Source: Olsenella sp. (GTDB lineage Bacteria > Actinomycetota > Coriobacteriia > Coriobacteriales > Atopobiaceae). From it: 64,000 bases of DNA. Made by a program: the position numbers and the translations under genes. The notes beneath the pieces are model-generated. The model was not told the origin of the DNA. It saw only the letters and a list, made by a program, of their open reading frames with translations, and did no database searches. Location of the stretch: assembly GCA_022648325.1 (NCBI GenBank), contig JALCMG010000009.1, forward strand, positions 1-64,000, written 5' to 3'. Positions 16,051 through 24,705 of this stretch are shown one piece after another; position 1 is the first letter of the stretch, and each line of letters opens with the position of its first letter.

Positions 16051-17112
16051 GTGGGTATTAGAGATCGTATCCTTCTTGAGAGGCGTGAGCACGAGCTTCT
16101 CTCGTTGTATGCAAACTTTGCCGATAGGTCCTCAGGGCGCCAGCACTCCGAGGAGGAGGACTACCTCAGACCGTGCTACCAGCGTGACCGCGACCGCATT
16201 CTCCACTGCAAGAGCTTTAGGCGCCTTGCCAACAAGACCCAGGTCTTTCTCGCCCCAGAGGGCGACCACTACCGCACGCGGCTCACGCATACGCTCGAGG
16301 TGGCTCAGATAGCCCGAACGATCTCGAGGGCACTTGGGTTGAACGAGGACCTCACCGAGGCCATCGCGCTTGGTCACGACCTGGGGCACACCCCCTTTGG
16401 GCACTGCGGCGAACGTGCTCTGTCCCGCGCCATGGCCCGCTATCGCGGAATCGATCCAAACTCAGACGAGGGGCGCTTCCTCTTCCGCCACAACGGGCAA
16501 AGCGTACGCCTCGTGGAATGTCTTGAGAAGGACGGACGTGGCCTCAACCTCACCTGGGAGGTCCGAGACGGGATACTCTGCCATACGGGTTCTCAACGGG
16601 CGCAGACGCTCGAAGGCAGGGTCGTCGCCTGTGCAGACCGCATAGCATACGTCTGCCATGACATTGACGACGCAGAACGAGCAGACCTTCTCACTGAGAG
16701 AGACTTGCCTCAACGGCCGAGAGAGCTTCTCGGCGGCAGCTCCTCCGAGCGCATCGACACGATGGTGCGCGACATCTGCGCGGGAAGCGCCGAGGCGGGT
16801 GACATCCGCATGTCCGATGACGTGTGGAAGGCGATGATGGAGCTTCGCTCCTTCCTCTTCGAGTCCCTCTACACGAGGGGTGATGCCAAGGAGGAGGAGC
16901 CAAAGGCCACGCGCATGATCGAGCTCCTCTTTGGCTACCTGGTGAACCATTTGGACGAGGTCCCGGATGAGTACCTCAAGCACGATTCGGATCATCCCGA
17001 CGTTCAGGTGGCAGACTACGTCTCGGGCATGACGGACCGCTACGCCGTTAGGGTCTTTGAGGACCTCATGGTGCCACGCTCGTGGAAGGGCGTCATGTCG
17101 CACGGTAGGTGA
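16051..17112 (+). CDS. dgt: dGTP triphosphohydrolase-like HD-domain protein
   Basis: The 353-residue protein belongs to the dNTPase family that hydrolyses dNTPs to nucleosides and triphosphate. The HD metal site is spread over CYQRDRDRILHCKSFRRL, DHYRTRLTHTLEVAQIAR and ALGHDLGHTPFGHCGE. The last His-Asp region is followed by FRHNGQSVRLVE and CADRIAYVCHDIDDAE. It probably controls dNTP pools or defends against foreign DNA. The GTG start at 16051 gives the usual N-terminus (IRDRILLERREHELLS). It is the first intact gene after the IS and AT-rich region. Exact nucleotide preference cannot be inferred. Confidence 0.93.
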   Translation: MGIRDRILLERREHELLSLYANFADRSSGRQHSEEEDYLRPCYQRDRDRILHCKSFRRLANKTQVFLAPEGDHYRTRLTHTLEVAQIARTISRALGLNEDLTEAIALGHDLGHTPFGHCGERALSRAMARYRGIDPNSDEGRFLFRHNGQSVRLVECLEKDGRGLNLTWEVRDGILCHTGSQRAQTLEGRVVACADRIAYVCHDIDDAERADLLTERDLPQRPRELLGGSSSERIDTMVRDICAGSAEAGDIRMSDDVWKAMMELRSFLFESLYTRGDAKEEEPKATRMIELLFGYLVNHLDEVPDEYLKHDSDHPDVQVADYVSGMTDRYAVRVFEDLMVPRSWKGVMSHGR

Positions 17113-17182
17113 GGGCGGCTCGCTCTGGTCTGCGCATCTCTGGTAGGCTTTTGTCGTTTGGAATCGCAACCGGGGAGGACGC

Positions 17183-18214
17183 ATGGCTCCAAAGCACAGC
17201 CGAAGGAATGAGAAGGGTACAGGACGCGGGCTTCTCGTTGTTGCCTGCGTTTTTGTGGTGCTGGCAGTGGTTATTCTTGGTCTGGCCATGACGGGGAATC
17301 TAAGGCCTCTCGTAGAGCAAGCCTTTCCCGATGTGTTTGGCGAGGCCGATGCCGGGTCGCAGCAGGGGACTGACGAGAGCCCCTCCACTGCAGCCGCGCT
17401 TGAACCCAAATCCTTCGCCGATTACTCCTGGGACGAGCTCTCGCAGATCTCTGCCAAAATTGCTGCTGCCGGGACGGATGAGGAGGGATTCGAGATTGCT
17501 CGCGAGTACAACCTTGCTGATGCGTCGGGGCTTCCGGTGGATGACGCTCGCAAAGTGGTCCTCGATGACAACACCCTTGCGTATGCCCGTATCGTTGGAT
17601 TCCGTCACGACCAACGCTCCGATGGCTCTGGCACCGCAGGTATGACCCTCATGCTCTCCATGCTTTCGGAGCAGCCAATGGAGGCATCCAACACGAACGA
17701 TGGCGGATGGGAAGCCTCGTCTCTTAGGGCCTGGCTCGCATCTGACGGCCTCTCCCTGCTTCCTGATGACCTTGCGAATCGCATCGTGCGCGTGGACAAA
17801 CCAACCAACAACGTTGGCATCACCTCAGATCCGTCCTCCGTCACACAGACCGCCGACGACCTGTGGGCCTTCTCCGCCGTTGAGGTCTGTGGGCAGCTCA
17901 CCTGGTTCGAGGACGAGTTCTCCTCCGAGATCTCGTATACACCCGGTCTCGACGCCGTTCTCAATGCGGAGGGCACGCAGTATGCGTACTTCTCGGCCTC
18001 TGGCGTGAACGGGGAAACCGGTGGGCACGAAAATGCTCTTGCGCTTACATACAGGGGCTCCGCCCGGCCTTGGTGGTACCGTTCCGCGTATCCGTTGAAC
18101 TATGCGGACACAGGCTCCAACGCATACTTCTTTAGGGCAAGCGAGACAGGCTATCCCTCGTCGGTGGGTCAGGCTAACGCCACCTCTGGCGTTGTGGTGG
18201 GTTTCTGCCTGTAG
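17183..18214 (+). CDS. Membrane-anchored protein with DUF6273-like domain
   Basis: The 343-residue protein has a short basic N-terminus (KHSRRNEKGTGRG) and one hydrophobic helix, at about residues 17-38. A low-complexity linker follows, then an extracellular domain. That domain has WEASSLRAWLASDGLSLLPD, AYFSASGVNGETGGHENA and RPWWYRSAY. These Trp/Arg-rich motifs and the closing SGVVVGFCL match DUF6273 domains found on surface proteins of gut Actinobacteria and Firmicutes. A single uncleaved anchor or a signal peptide are both possible. The ATG follows GGGGAGGACGC. Its function is not known. Confidence 0.7.
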   Translation: MAPKHSRRNEKGTGRGLLVVACVFVVLAVVILGLAMTGNLRPLVEQAFPDVFGEADAGSQQGTDESPSTAAALEPKSFADYSWDELSQISAKIAAAGTDEEGFEIAREYNLADASGLPVDDARKVVLDDNTLAYARIVGFRHDQRSDGSGTAGMTLMLSMLSEQPMEASNTNDGGWEASSLRAWLASDGLSLLPDDLANRIVRVDKPTNNVGITSDPSSVTQTADDLWAFSAVEVCGQLTWFEDEFSSEISYTPGLDAVLNAEGTQYAYFSASGVNGETGGHENALALTYRGSARPWWYRSAYPLNYADTGSNAYFFRASETGYPSSVGQANATSGVVVGFCL

Positions 18215-18285
18215 GGCTCGCGTTGCGGACCATATTCTAGGATTGGCGTGTACCCACTATTCAGAGACGGTGAAGTGAGCAGCAG

Positions 18286-18744
18286 GTGGACTTCTACACA
18301 ATCGATTACATCATCTCTCAGCGTTCCACGGATTCTGCCGTGCGCACGGCACTCGTCCTCGTCCTCGTTATTGCCGGCGTGGTCTTGAGCATCCCGAAGG
18401 TTGGCCTAACCGCAGAGCAGCTCAGCAGATGCCTGCGAGAGGAGAACATCTCGAGTGTCGCGGACGTAGACGCTGCCATCATGGAGACCAACGGGAAGCT
18501 CACTATTAGGTCGAGAGAAACACGGAGCGACAGCCCACTGCTTCCACTCGTGAGCGATGGCCATCTCGTGGAGGACGGGCTCAGGCTTTCCGGCAAGGAT
18601 ACGGCTTGGGTCGAAGCTAAGGTTAAGGAGCAGGGCTACTCTTCAATCAAGGATGTGTTTCTTGGACAGCTTTGCGATGGCGCCCTTGAGATTGTCCCGT
18701 TTCCGAGAGCCCGCATAAAAGCGCCTATGTCGGGAGATATGTAG
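18286..18744 (+). CDS. DUF421 (YetF-like) protein, lacking most of the membrane domain
   Basis: The 152-residue product has a single hydrophobic helix (about residues 20-36). The C-terminal cytosolic domain of the DUF421/YetF family follows: [34 protein letters not shown] and later [19 protein letters not shown]. Family members are usually 210-240 residues with three N-terminal membrane helices. Two of these and the usual linker are absent here. The GTG start has no convincing ribosome site. It may be a decayed gene or a reduced form. It lies between the DUF6273 gene and the rplS promoter. Confidence 0.65.
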   Translation: MDFYTIDYIISQRSTDSAVRTALVLVLVIAGVVLSIPKVGLTAEQLSRCLREENISSVADVDAAIMETNGKLTIRSRETRSDSPLLPLVSDGHLVEDGLRLSGKDTAWVEAKVKEQGYSSIKDVFLGQLCDGALEIVPFPRARIKAPMSGDM

Positions 18745-18747
18745 TTC

Positions 18748-18776
18748 TTGTCCGCACGACTGCGGTGCTCTATAAT
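18748..18776 (+). promoter_or_regulatory. Sigma-70-type promoter of rplS
   Basis: TTGTCC at 18748-18753 is separated by exactly 17 bases from TATAAT at 18771-18776. It lies about 72 bases upstream of the rplS ATG and is one of the clearest promoters in the window. Confidence 0.8.
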
Positions 18777-18848
18777 TCACCGCTGTGTGTAAGCCTATGT
18801 GTCGTTCGCGTGCGCGTCGGCACCTCTAGTCTAGAGATGAGGAAGAGC

Positions 18849-19190
18849 ATGGATTACATTCGCGCCATCGAGCGTCAGCAGATTCGTGAGGACATCCCCA
18901 CGGTTCTGGTTGGTGACAACGTCAGGGTCCACTATCGCATTATCGAGGGCGACCGCACCCGTGAGCAGGTCTTCCAGGGCGATGTCATCCGCATGAGCGG
19001 TGCTGGCTCCCGTGAGACCTTCACCGTCCGTAAGATTAGCTTTGGCGTTGGCGTGGAGCGCACCTTCCCCCTTCACAGCCCCAAGATTGCCAAGCTCGAG
19101 GTTGTGCGTCACGGTGACGTGCGTCGCGCGAAGCTCTACTACCTTCGCGATCGTGTGGGCAAGGCCGCTCGCATCCCCGAGAAGCGCTAG
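18849..19190 (+). CDS. rplS: 50S ribosomal protein L19
   Basis: The 113-residue basic protein matches L19, which sits at the 30S-50S interface. Landmarks are the N-terminal [17 protein letters not shown], then [38 protein letters not shown] and [15 protein letters not shown]. The ATG at 18849, with AGGAAG six bases before it, is preferred over an in-frame ATG at 18837. It has its own strong promoter and a hairpin after the stop, so it seems to be monocistronic. The usual neighbours rimM and trmD are not next to it. Confidence 0.97.
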   Translation: MDYIRAIERQQIREDIPTVLVGDNVRVHYRIIEGDRTREQVFQGDVIRMSGAGSRETFTVRKISFGVGVERTFPLHSPKIAKLEVVRHGDVRRAKLYYLRDRVGKAARIPEKR

Positions 19191-19210
19191 GGCATATTAT
19201 CGCTTGGTCT

Positions 19211-19243
19211 GGAGGGGCCGCCCATTGGGGTGGCCCCTCTTCC
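19211..19243 (+). terminator. Terminator-like hairpin after rplS
   Basis: GAGGGGCC at 19212-19219 pairs with GGCCCCTC at 19232-19239, followed by TTCCTTA, which is only moderately T-rich. Confidence 0.7.
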
Positions 19244-19310
19244 TTACCTATACTTCTTGTTGTGTATACGCTTCGGCAAAGCGTTGGGTTTCTGGTGGTG
19301 GGGGAGTTTC

Positions 19311-20093
19311 ATGGCAAGGCCTTCGGCAACGGCTCACGAGATTGCTGCATTGTTCGCTTGCGCCGATGATGCTGAGTTCGCGCGTCTGAACGAGCGATAT
19401 TCCGATGACCCCCGTAAGCAGGTTCAACATGCACGAGAAGTGGCTCAAAGACGCCTTGGCCGCGAGTGTGCAGAGCGCGAACGCGTTCTTGGTATGTATG
19501 CAAAGTCTCGCGAACTTGGTGGCCCAGGCCTTGTACTTGGTGTCGACGAGGTTGGGCGTGGTGCATTGGCAGGTCCTCTTACGGTTGCTGCTGTGGCGCT
19601 CCCCGACGATCCAATAGTCTGGGGCATTAACGACTCCAAGCAGCTTACCCCCGCGCAGCGCGAGGTGCTGGCCGCCCGGATTGCCGACGTCGCCCTCGCC
19701 ATCGGGATCGCCCACATCGAGCCGGCCTCCATTGATGCCGTTGGAATGGCCACGGCACTACGCATGGCGATGAGGCGCGCGATTGATGATGCGGGAGTCG
19801 AGGCCGACGCCGTTCTCATCGATGGGAACCCTGTGCACGTTAGTCCCAAGGAGGTCACGCTTGTAAAGGGGGATGCGCGTGTCTCGTGCATTGCTGCGGC
19901 TTCCATCGTCGCCAAGGTCACAAGAGATGCGCTCATGGTTTCGCTCGCGGAGGAGTATCCTGGCTATCACCTTGCCGAGTGTAAGGGCTATGGCTCTCCG
20001 GAGCACATAGCCGCCATTCGTAGCCATGGCCTCACACCCATACACCGCGTATCGTTCTGTGGCAACTTCCTCCAGACACCGCCTCTCTTTTAG
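19311..20093 (+). CDS. rnhB: Ribonuclease HII
   Basis: The 260-residue enzyme removes RNA from RNA-DNA hybrids, including single ribonucleotides. It carries LGVDEVGRGALAGPL with Asp79-Glu80, then INDSKQLTPAQRE, DAVLIDGN and ASIVAKVTRDALM, followed by YHLAECKGYGSPEH. An N-terminal extension of about 70 residues precedes the catalytic core, as in several Gram-positive RNases HII. The ATG at 19311 follows GGGGGAGTTTC. The 210-base gap to the next gene contains no clear signal. Confidence 0.96.
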   Translation: MARPSATAHEIAALFACADDAEFARLNERYSDDPRKQVQHAREVAQRRLGRECAERERVLGMYAKSRELGGPGLVLGVDEVGRGALAGPLTVAAVALPDDPIVWGINDSKQLTPAQREVLAARIADVALAIGIAHIEPASIDAVGMATALRMAMRRAIDDAGVEADAVLIDGNPVHVSPKEVTLVKGDARVSCIAAASIVAKVTRDALMVSLAEEYPGYHLAECKGYGSPEHIAAIRSHGLTPIHRVSFCGNFLQTPPLF

Positions 20094-20303
20094 GCGCCTT
20101 CCCCTCGCTTTTTCTCACAACGTGTTTGAGTTTTGACGGGTTGCATGGCGACCGTGCTGTTTGGGTCCATGTACTGGCCTTATCTGTCTTTGCCTTATTG
20201 AACTGTCGGCCGTCAGTCAGTTGGCTGTCCGCTTATCGTCAAAGACTTGCAAGGCCTCGATGGCATCATCGCTCTCCCGTTTGGTTACGAGAAGGGAGAG
20301 GCT

Positions 20304-20909
20304 ATGCGCGAGTCGATGTTTGGAAGTAGGGGCGTTCCTCGCTGGCCTGGGGACGAGCAGTCAAGACATGGCGACTTCTGCTATGGGCATGTGGCTTGGG
20401 ACCCAGATGAGTACGGCCTTGGATTTGGCGAACAGAGCGAGTCTGGGGTATTCGAGTTTGACGAGAGCGATAACCCGGAATGCAGGTCTGAGTTTCCCAG
20501 CAAGCCCCTCGACGAGTACACGACAAAGGAGCTGGGGGCCAGGGGCGAGCGTATAGCCGCCAGCTATCTGGCATCCCACGGATACCGCATTGTCGACATG
20601 AACTGGCGGTGCAGGGCTGGCGAGGTTGACATTGTCGCCACGATGGACGATCCAGAAGAGGACCTTCGCCGCAGCGTGGTGCTTGTTGAGGTCAAGACAA
20701 GGCTCGCCCTGGGTGATGAGGCGGAGTACATGCCCGAGATAGCTGTCGATCCCAAGAAGAGAAACAAGTACCGGCTCCTGGGGCTTCTCTACTTGGTCGA
20801 GCACACCGAGATCGACTCGGTTCGCTTTGACGTGGTTGCCGTCAACATCGTACGAGAAAAACACGCGCAGCTTCGACATCTCGTCTGCGCCTACAGTTGG
20901 GATGACTAA
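20304..20909 (+). CDS. YraN/UPF0102 endonuclease-like protein with N-terminal extension
   Basis: The C-terminal part, from about residue 73, is a UPF0102 domain of the restriction-endonuclease-like fold. It has LGARGERIAASYLASHGYRI, then the acidic GEVDIVA (107-111) and VLVEVKTR (127-133). The first 72 residues, rich in Gly, Asp and Glu (AWDPDEYGLGFGEQSES), have no known match and make the protein 201 residues rather than the usual 115-130. The ATG follows GAAGGGAGAGGCT. Its stop overlaps the comM-like start by one base (TAATG), a sign of translational coupling. The family's cellular role is unsettled. Confidence 0.88.
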   Translation: MRESMFGSRGVPRWPGDEQSRHGDFCYGHVAWDPDEYGLGFGEQSESGVFEFDESDNPECRSEFPSKPLDEYTTKELGARGERIAASYLASHGYRIVDMNWRCRAGEVDIVATMDDPEEDLRRSVVLVEVKTRLALGDEAEYMPEIAVDPKKRNKYRLLGLLYLVEHTEIDSVRFDVVAVNIVREKHAQLRHLVCAYSWDD

Positions 20910-22420
20910 TGGGAGGCCCCGATGTTCGAATCCCCACTGCAACGCTTCGAGGTGTCGAGGCTGTACCCGTGACGGTGGAAGTGAGCGTCTCGGGTGGGAT
21001 CCCCGGCCTCTCAATTGTGGGTATGCCGGACACCTCCGTCCTCGAGGCCAGGTCGAGGGTGCGCTGCGCCATTAAAGCGTGTGGATACAAGATTCCAAGG
21101 CTCCACGTTACCGTGAATCTTGCACCTGCCGAGATCCGCAAGACGGGAACCGCCTTCGACCTGCCAATAGCGGTCGCAGTGCTGGCCGCCACAGGACAGA
21201 TTCCCCTCGAGAGCCTATCCAAGCTGCTCTTCGTTGGCGAGCTGGCACTCGACGGGACCGTGTGCCCATCACGGGGCGCAGTTGCGTATGCGGCGCTCGC
21301 CGAGCGGGAGGGGCTCTCGCTCGCATGCTCCGACCAGACGAGGCTTCCCCTTGCCCTCTCAACTGGGGCATATGGCATAAGTGCCATTTCGCGCCTAAGA
21401 GAGGGGGTCGGAGAGCTTCCGCTCCTTACGGCGGGAATTGGAGGCTCCGACGGCGCAGACGCCTGCGACGCATCGGACCACCTTGACTTCTCCGATGTTG
21501 TTGACCAGGACATACCAAAGCGGGCCATGGTAATAGCGGCTGCCGGTCGCCACGGGATGCTCATGGTTGGACCTCCTGGTTCCGGGAAGACCATGCTCGC
21601 ACGCAGGATGCCCACGATTCTTCCCCCGCTCACGGACGCCGAGCGATCCGAGGCAATGCTCGTTCATTCCGTGGCGGGACAGCCCATTTCGGCACTCGAG
21701 CGTGGCGAGCGGCCATTCCGAGCCCCGCATCATTCAATATCCATGGGTGGGCTTGTGGGCGGTGGCAGGCCCGTGATGCCTGGTGAGGTATCACTCGCGC
21801 ATGGTGGCGTGCTCTTCTTGGATGAGCTTCCAGAGTTTGCCACCAACGTCCTTCAGTCCCTGAGGCAACCCCTTGAGGACCATGAGGTCCGAATCGTCCG
21901 AGTGGACGGGGTGTATGTCTTTCCGTGTAACTTTCAGTTGGTTGCCGCCGCAAACCCCTGCCCCTGCGGTCACCTTGGCGACGAAGCGCACGAATGCACG
22001 TGCTCGCCCGCAAGAATTGCGGCGTACCAGGGGCGCATCGGGGGTCCGCTCATGGATCGCATAGATGTCGTTGTTGACGTGCACAGGCCCGCCTCAACCG
22101 ATGTGATTCGTGGGTCTGAGGGAGCGGGCTCCGCAGAGATGCTCGAGCAGGTCATGGCCGCTCGAGAGTTTGCCTCCTGGCGCGAGGCCAGGGATGCGGC
22201 CCGCTTCGGCTCTTCCGCCCGAGGTGTTGCACGGCTTGGGTTCGAGCCCGAGGCCAGCGCCTTCTTTGTCGACTCCGCCGAGCGGCTGGCGCTTGGGGGA
22301 AGGGGGATCGCGCGCGTTGGGCGTGTGGCCAGAACCATTGCAGACATGGACGGACACGAGCTTGTATCGCGCGATGACGTTGGCGAGGCCCTGCAATACC
22401 GTTCAAGGAGGCAACTATGA
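20909..22420 (+). CDS. comM: YifB/ComM-family Mg-chelatase-like AAA+ ATPase
   Basis: The 503-residue protein has an N-terminal Lon-like domain (TVEVSVSGGIPGLSIVGMPD, VTVNLAPAEIRKTGTAFDLP). A central AAA+ module follows with Walker A GPPGSGKTMLARRMP and Walker B VLFLDELPEF. It also has FRAPHHSISMGGLVGGG, a Cys cluster ANPCPCGHLGD with CTCSP, and a C-terminal helical part. ComM is a helicase that aids integration of DNA during natural transformation. Linkage to dprA supports a role in DNA uptake or recombination here. It overlaps dprA by four bases (ATGA). Confidence 0.93.
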   Translation: MGGPDVRIPTATLRGVEAVPVTVEVSVSGGIPGLSIVGMPDTSVLEARSRVRCAIKACGYKIPRLHVTVNLAPAEIRKTGTAFDLPIAVAVLAATGQIPLESLSKLLFVGELALDGTVCPSRGAVAYAALAEREGLSLACSDQTRLPLALSTGAYGISAISRLREGVGELPLLTAGIGGSDGADACDASDHLDFSDVVDQDIPKRAMVIAAAGRHGMLMVGPPGSGKTMLARRMPTILPPLTDAERSEAMLVHSVAGQPISALERGERPFRAPHHSISMGGLVGGGRPVMPGEVSLAHGGVLFLDELPEFATNVLQSLRQPLEDHEVRIVRVDGVYVFPCNFQLVAAANPCPCGHLGDEAHECTCSPARIAAYQGRIGGPLMDRIDVVVDVHRPASTDVIRGSEGAGSAEMLEQVMAAREFASWREARDAARFGSSARGVARLGFEPEASAFFVDSAERLALGGRGIARVGRVARTIADMDGHELVSRDDVGEALQYRSRRQL

Positions 22421-23382
22421 GCAACGCTGCTGTTCGTGAGGGCAACTGCTGGGAACTTAATGCAGAAGACGAGGGCTTTCCTCCTGCCCTGCTCGATCTA
22501 GATCCCGTGCCCGAGGTGCTTTATGGGAGGGGAGACCCTGAGGCACTTGCCGGCCCTTGTCTCTCGGTAATTGGCGCTAGGCGTGCAACTCCCTACGGGA
22601 TTGCTGTGGCGGAGATGGCAGGCAGGGTTGCTGCCGAATGTGGCATTACGGTGGTCTCTGGTGGAGCGATGGGGTGTGACTGTGCGGCGGGCCGCGCTGC
22701 GTTGGAAGCGGGAGGCAGGACGGTTGTGGTCTCTGGTTGCGGTGCGGACATGGTGTACCCTGCAAGCTCCGCCGATGTCTACGCGGGCGCCGTTGCGACC
22801 GGTGGTGCCGTTGTCTCCCTCGAGCGTTGGGGCTCGTCGCCAAGGCGTTATGCATTCCCCAAGCGCAATGCCATAATCGCGGCTCTCTCGAGCTGCCTCT
22901 TTGTGACAGAGGCGGGCATGCGCTCAGGCACCATGAGCACGGCAGATGTTGCACTGGAGCTCGGCAGGAAGGTTTACGGTATCCCAGGCTCTATTTTCTC
23001 GCCGCTTTCGGCGGGGACAAGCTGGCTCATCTCCGAGGGTGCCCGCGTCATCTGCGACGAGGCATCCCTCGAGGCGGCAATCTCTCTTGACTACGGCAGG
23101 CTCCGCTTCACGGACGCGCCGGGGAGGCGAGAGGACCTTGGCCGCGTTCTCTCGGCACTCGTTGCCTCTCCATCCAGGGCCGATGACCTCGCAGCCCGTT
23201 TGGGTGAGAATATCATCACCGTACTGAGCGCGCTTTCCGACTACGAGGCTGCCGGGGTGGTTACCAAGCTTCCAGACGGGAGATATGCACCAACGAGCGC
23301 ATTCTATTTGTCGCACAATAGTCTGGCTGGAACTAAGGCGTCGCCAGCCGTTGAGAAGGAGGAGCATGCAGCAGACAGTTGA
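22417..23382 (+). CDS. dprA: DNA-processing protein DprA (Smf)
   Basis: The 321-residue protein contains the Rossmann-like DprA core: LSVIGARRATPYG, VVSGGAMGCDCAAGRAALEA, VVVSGCGADMVYPASS, YAFPKRNAIIAALS and TEAGMRSGTMSTADVALELG. A C-terminal winged-helix region follows. DprA protects incoming single-stranded DNA and loads RecA. Its ATG overlaps the comM stop, and its 3' end overlaps trmFO by 17 bases, so the three genes are probably one transcript. The usual SGGARGID motif reads SGGAMGCD, a mild variant. Confidence 0.93.
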   Translation: MSNAAVREGNCWELNAEDEGFPPALLDLDPVPEVLYGRGDPEALAGPCLSVIGARRATPYGIAVAEMAGRVAAECGITVVSGGAMGCDCAAGRAALEAGGRTVVVSGCGADMVYPASSADVYAGAVATGGAVVSLERWGSSPRRYAFPKRNAIIAALSSCLFVTEAGMRSGTMSTADVALELGRKVYGIPGSIFSPLSAGTSWLISEGARVICDEASLEAAISLDYGRLRFTDAPGRREDLGRVLSALVASPSRADDLAARLGENIITVLSALSDYEAAGVVTKLPDGRYAPTSAFYLSHNSLAGTKASPAVEKEEHAADS

Positions 23383-24694
23383 CGTGGTAGGGGCGGGCCT
23401 TGCGGGAAGCGAGTGCGCGCTTCAGCTTTCCGACAGGGGTGTGAATGTCCGACTTCACGAGGAAAGGCCCGTGCGCATGTCGCCTGCGCACCATACCGAC
23501 CGCTTTGCCGAGCTGGTGTGCTCGAACTCCCTGAAGTCCACCAAGCCCGAGACGGCTGCAGGCGTACTCAAGTGGGAGCTTGACGCGATGGGATGCCGTC
23601 TCCTTGCCATAGCCCGTGCATGCTCCGTGCCTGCGGGAGGGGCGCTTGCCGTCGATCGTGAGCGATTCTCGGATGCCGTTACCGAGGCGGTCAGCTCCCA
23701 TCCACTCATCGAGGTTGTTCGCGAGGAGGTTACGGAGCTGCCCTGTGGCCCAGCGGTTATCGCTGCCGGCCCGCTCTGCTCGGACGCACTCTTCTCGGCT
23801 ATCTCGCAGGCGGTGGGGAAGGGGTCGATGTCCTTCTTCGACGCCGCCGCGCCGATCGTCTCGGCAGAGAGCATAGATCGCTCAATCGCCTTCTCCCAAT
23901 CTCGCTACGAGGAGAGCGGTTTGGGTGACTACCTCAACTGCCCCATGGAGCGAGACGAATACGACAACTTCATGGATGCGCTTCTCTCTGCAGAGCGCGT
24001 GATATCGCGTGACTTTGAGCAGGCGGATCTCTTCTGTGCATGTCAGCCCATTGAGGAGGTTGCACGCACGGGGCATGACTCCATTCGATTTGGCGCCCTC
24101 AAGCCTGTGGGCCTCACCGACCCCAAAACTGGTCGACGCCCGTGGGCGGCAGTCCAGCTCCGGGCTGAGAACACCCAACGCACCGCCTACAACCTCGTCG
24201 GCTTCCAAACCAACCTTACCTGGCCCGAGCAACGGCGGGTTTTCAGGATGATTCCCGGCCTTGGGCAGGCAGAGTTTCTTCGCTATGGGGTGATGCACAG
24301 GAACTCCTTTGTCGACTCACCGCATGCGCTCGACGCGACGTTTGCCATCCCTGGCACAAGAATCCGGCTTGCGGGACAGATCACGGGCACCGAAGGCTAC
24401 GTTGAGGCTATCGCGTCTGGCCTTCTCGCCGCCTTGAACACCTATGCGGACCTTGCTGGCCTTACTTTCCCGGCGCTTCCCCATACCGGTGCCTTTGGTT
24501 CGCTCGTTTCGTATGCGACAAACCCGACTACCGTGGGATATCAGCCCATGCACGTGAACTTTGGGCTGGTCCCGCCGCTGGAAGACGCTCCCAGGGGGAA
24601 GGATGACCGTCGTCGCCGTATGGCGGAACGTGCCCGTGAGGACATGAGTGCGTTTGTGCGGGAAAGGCGGAATCTCTTTCCCCAGGCTGGATAG
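23366..24694 (+). CDS. trmFO: Folate-dependent tRNA (uracil-54) methyltransferase TrmFO
   Basis: The 442-residue flavoprotein makes ribothymidine at position 54 of tRNAs using methylenetetrahydrofolate and FAD. The N-terminal FAD site is VDVVGAGLAGSECALQLSD. Family motifs include HHTDRFAELVCSNSLKS, LNCPMERDEYDNFMDAL, RFGALKPVGLTDP and GQITGTEGYVEAIASG. The ATG at 23366 follows AAGGAGGAGC and lies inside the end of dprA. A tyrosine recombinase gene follows after 11 bases, the order seen in many Firmicutes (dprA, trmFO, xerC). Confidence 0.96.
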   Translation: MQQTVDVVGAGLAGSECALQLSDRGVNVRLHEERPVRMSPAHHTDRFAELVCSNSLKSTKPETAAGVLKWELDAMGCRLLAIARACSVPAGGALAVDRERFSDAVTEAVSSHPLIEVVREEVTELPCGPAVIAAGPLCSDALFSAISQAVGKGSMSFFDAAAPIVSAESIDRSIAFSQSRYEESGLGDYLNCPMERDEYDNFMDALLSAERVISRDFEQADLFCACQPIEEVARTGHDSIRFGALKPVGLTDPKTGRRPWAAVQLRAENTQRTAYNLVGFQTNLTWPEQRRVFRMIPGLGQAEFLRYGVMHRNSFVDSPHALDATFAIPGTRIRLAGQITGTEGYVEAIASGLLAALNTYADLAGLTFPALPHTGAFGSLVSYATNPTTVGYQPMHVNFGLVPPLEDAPRGKDDRRRRMAERAREDMSAFVRERRNLFPQAG

Positions 24695-24705
24695 GAGCAG
24701 ACGGC

